This document shows, piece by piece, positions 5,923-7,069 of a DNA stretch of 7,069 bases; position 1 is the first letter of the stretch, and each line of letters begins with the position of its first letter. The position numbers and the translations under genes are program-made. The notes beneath the pieces were generated by a model. It had not been told where the DNA came from. It worked only from the letters and a program-made list of their open reading frames with translations, and made no database searches. This DNA is from Crocinitomicaceae bacterium (GTDB taxonomy: Bacteria > Bacteroidota > Bacteroidia > Flavobacteriales_D > Crocinitomicaceae): NCBI GenBank assembly GCA_003512365.1, contig DORI01000218.1, positions 8,426 to 15,494 of the forward strand, in the 5' to 3' direction.

Positions 5923-6998
5923 TGAGAACCCTTATTTGTTGGTTGGCAATAACATTTATATTTTTTTCTTGTAGAAAGGATAATACGCGATACTTTCCAA
6001 CACCTTATAATTTAGAGATTCCATCTCATTTTCCAGACATGATTATTCCGGCAGATAACCCAATGACAGTGGAAGGAGTTGAGTTAGGACGTTTTTTGTT
6101 TTACGAGAAAAGATTAAGTGGTGACAATACGCAAAGTTGTGCAAGTTGCCATTTGCCGTCAGCTTCATTTTCTGACCCAAATCAATATTCAACAGGAATT
6201 GATGGGATTCAAGGAACTCGCCATTCAATGGCATTGGTGAACTTGGGTTGGGAAGATTTCTTCTTTTGGGATGGAAGAAAAACAACGCTGGAAACACAAA
6301 TTCTTGAACCCGTTCCCAATCCGATAGAAATGCACCAAAGTTGGAAACGGACAGTTGAAAAACTCAACGCTGATGTCAATTATCGAAATAGATTTTTCAA
6401 AGCTTTTGGAGAAGAAGGTATTGATTCAATTAAAGCCACAAAAGCTATTGCACAATTTATACGAACCTTGATTTCAGGTGATTCAAAGTATGATGTTATG
6501 TATAAATATGAGAATAATTTATCCTTGAATTCGTCAGAACAAGCTATCCTTCAAACCGTTGATGTGGAGGAATGGGCTGGATACGATTTATTCAAAAGTT
6601 TAAATGGAGCAGATTGTTTTCATTGCCACAATGGTCCGTTGATGCGCGTCAAGAAATTCTCAAACAATGGTTTAATGCCTAATTCAGTCGACGATAGAGG
6701 TAGAGCGGGTGTAACAAATAATCCTGAAGATAATTATAAGTTCAAAGTTCCAACCTTGAGAAACATTGCACTAACAGCTCCATACATGCACGACGGTAGG
6801 TTTGCTACTTTAGATGAAGTAATTGAACATTATTCAAGTGGCATACACATGAGCCCAACTATTGATCCTCTTATTGAATTTGGAAGTCAGGGTGGGGTTC
6901 AATTAGATGCTCAGGAAAAGTATTTACTCAAGAAGTTTTTATTAACCTTGACAGACCAAAAGTTCGTACTAAATCCAAATTTTCAAGATCCAAATTAA
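5922..6998 (+). CDS. MbnH/MauG-like di-heme cytochrome c peroxidase family lipoprotein
   Basis: This gene encodes a 358-residue envelope protein with a lipoprotein signal peptide ending in F-F-S-C (Cys17), followed by R-K-D-N. Two heme c sites are present: C-A-S-C-H (73-77) and C-F-H-C-H (232-236). The family landmarks W-D-G-R (116-119), V-P-T-L-R-N (276-281) and A-P-Y-M-H-D-G (286-292) mark it as a bacterial cytochrome c peroxidase/MauG fold. Counting from the H-D-G motif, the position of the distal methionine ligand in classical peroxidases falls on Tyr304. Tyrosine there is the MauG/MbnH pattern. With the MbnP gene directly upstream (one-base overlap), the likely role is oxidative modification of that protein using peroxide, not bulk peroxide removal. 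A general peroxidase role cannot be excluded. The ATG is fixed by the overlap and signal peptide. The next gene begins one base after the stop. Confidence 0.9.
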   Translation: MRTLICWLAITFIFFSCRKDNTRYFPTPYNLEIPSHFPDMIIPADNPMTVEGVELGRFLFYEKRLSGDNTQSCASCHLPSASFSDPNQYSTGIDGIQGTRHSMALVNLGWEDFFFWDGRKTTLETQILEPVPNPIEMHQSWKRTVEKLNADVNYRNRFFKAFGEEGIDSIKATKAIAQFIRTLISGDSKYDVMYKYENNLSLNSSEQAILQTVDVEEWAGYDLFKSLNGADCFHCHNGPLMRVKKFSNNGLMPNSVDDRGRAGVTNNPEDNYKFKVPTLRNIALTAPYMHDGRFATLDEVIEHYSSGIHMSPTIDPLIEFGSQGGVQLDAQEKYLLKKFLLTLTDQKFVLNPNFQDPN

Positions 6999-6999
6999 C

Positions 7000-7069
7000 A
7001 TGGCAGAGAAATCTAAACTTACTACTGAGGAAAAAGCGCTAAAGATTAATTTAACCAAGGATATTTACG
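7000..7069 (+). CDS. N-terminus of a conserved protein, resembling the family annotated as nicotinate-nucleotide adenylyltransferase (partial)
   Basis: An ATG one base after the MbnH-like stop opens a frame that stays open to the window edge (23 residues). The segment E-E-K-A-L-K-I-N-L, followed by a short spacer and D-I-Y, resembles the start of a conserved protein of Bacteroidota and cyanobacteria that is often annotated as nicotinate-nucleotide adenylyltransferase. In that family, as I recall it, the next residues would be G-T-F-A-E-I-G-A-G-Q. The N-terminus has no signal peptide, so the product should be cytosolic, unlike the two lipoproteins before it. The tight spacing suggests co-transcription. 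The gene is likely real; the family name is a tentative recall from very few residues. Confidence 0.6.
   Translation, partial: MAEKSKLTTEEKALKINLTKDIY

Noticed and set aside
6043..6297. Open frame of 84 codons on the minus strand
   Set aside because: It is antisense to the first heme-binding region of the di-heme cytochrome gene, which is clearly coding on the plus strand.
5170..6998. Classical cytochrome c peroxidase for hydrogen peroxide detoxification as the sole role of the di-heme gene
   Set aside because: The overlapping MbnP-like gene and a tyrosine at the distal ligand position fit the MbnH/MauG type better, although peroxidase activity cannot be ruled out from sequence.

Overview
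The window is AT-rich and tightly packed with protein-coding genes. It most likely comes from a member of the Bacteroidota, probably Flavobacteriales and perhaps close to Fluviicola/Crocinitomicaceae. The reasons are the TAnnTTTG-type -7 promoter boxes, the general lack of Shine-Dalgarno sequences, lipoproteins with short signal peptides, and a protein that looks like the flavobacterial family DUF6495. The genus is inference. No RNA gene, CRISPR array, insertion sequence or phage gene was seen, and no gap between genes exceeds about 70 bases.

Left part (1-1980, plus strand): the tail of an unidentified gene is followed after 3 bases by a GTG-started DUF6495-like gene. A good Bacteroidota promoter then starts a small transcription unit. 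Its first gene is an uncharacterised lipoprotein. Its second is a stand-alone glutamine-amidotransferase-like protein, related to the C-terminal domain of CTP synthase, in which the catalytic cysteine is replaced by glycine.

Middle (1977-5123, minus strand): a 1048-residue AddA/RecB-like helicase-nuclease runs towards the amidotransferase-like gene. The two coding regions overlap tail to tail by 4 bases, inside a perfect 6-bp palindrome whose loop holds both stop codons. No AddB partner is adjacent.

Right part (5124-7069, plus strand): a 46-base divergent intergenic region separates the helicase from an operon encoding an MbnP-like lipoprotein, an MbnH/MauG-like di-heme cytochrome c lipoprotein (stop and start overlap as TAATG) and, one base later, the start of a third conserved gene. 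MbnP and MbnH are known from methanobactin operons, where MbnH oxidises a tryptophan of MbnP to kynurenine to make a copper site. Here the pair has no visible methanobactin genes, so it is most likely an envelope copper-handling or protein-oxidation pair. This is the most interesting system in the window.
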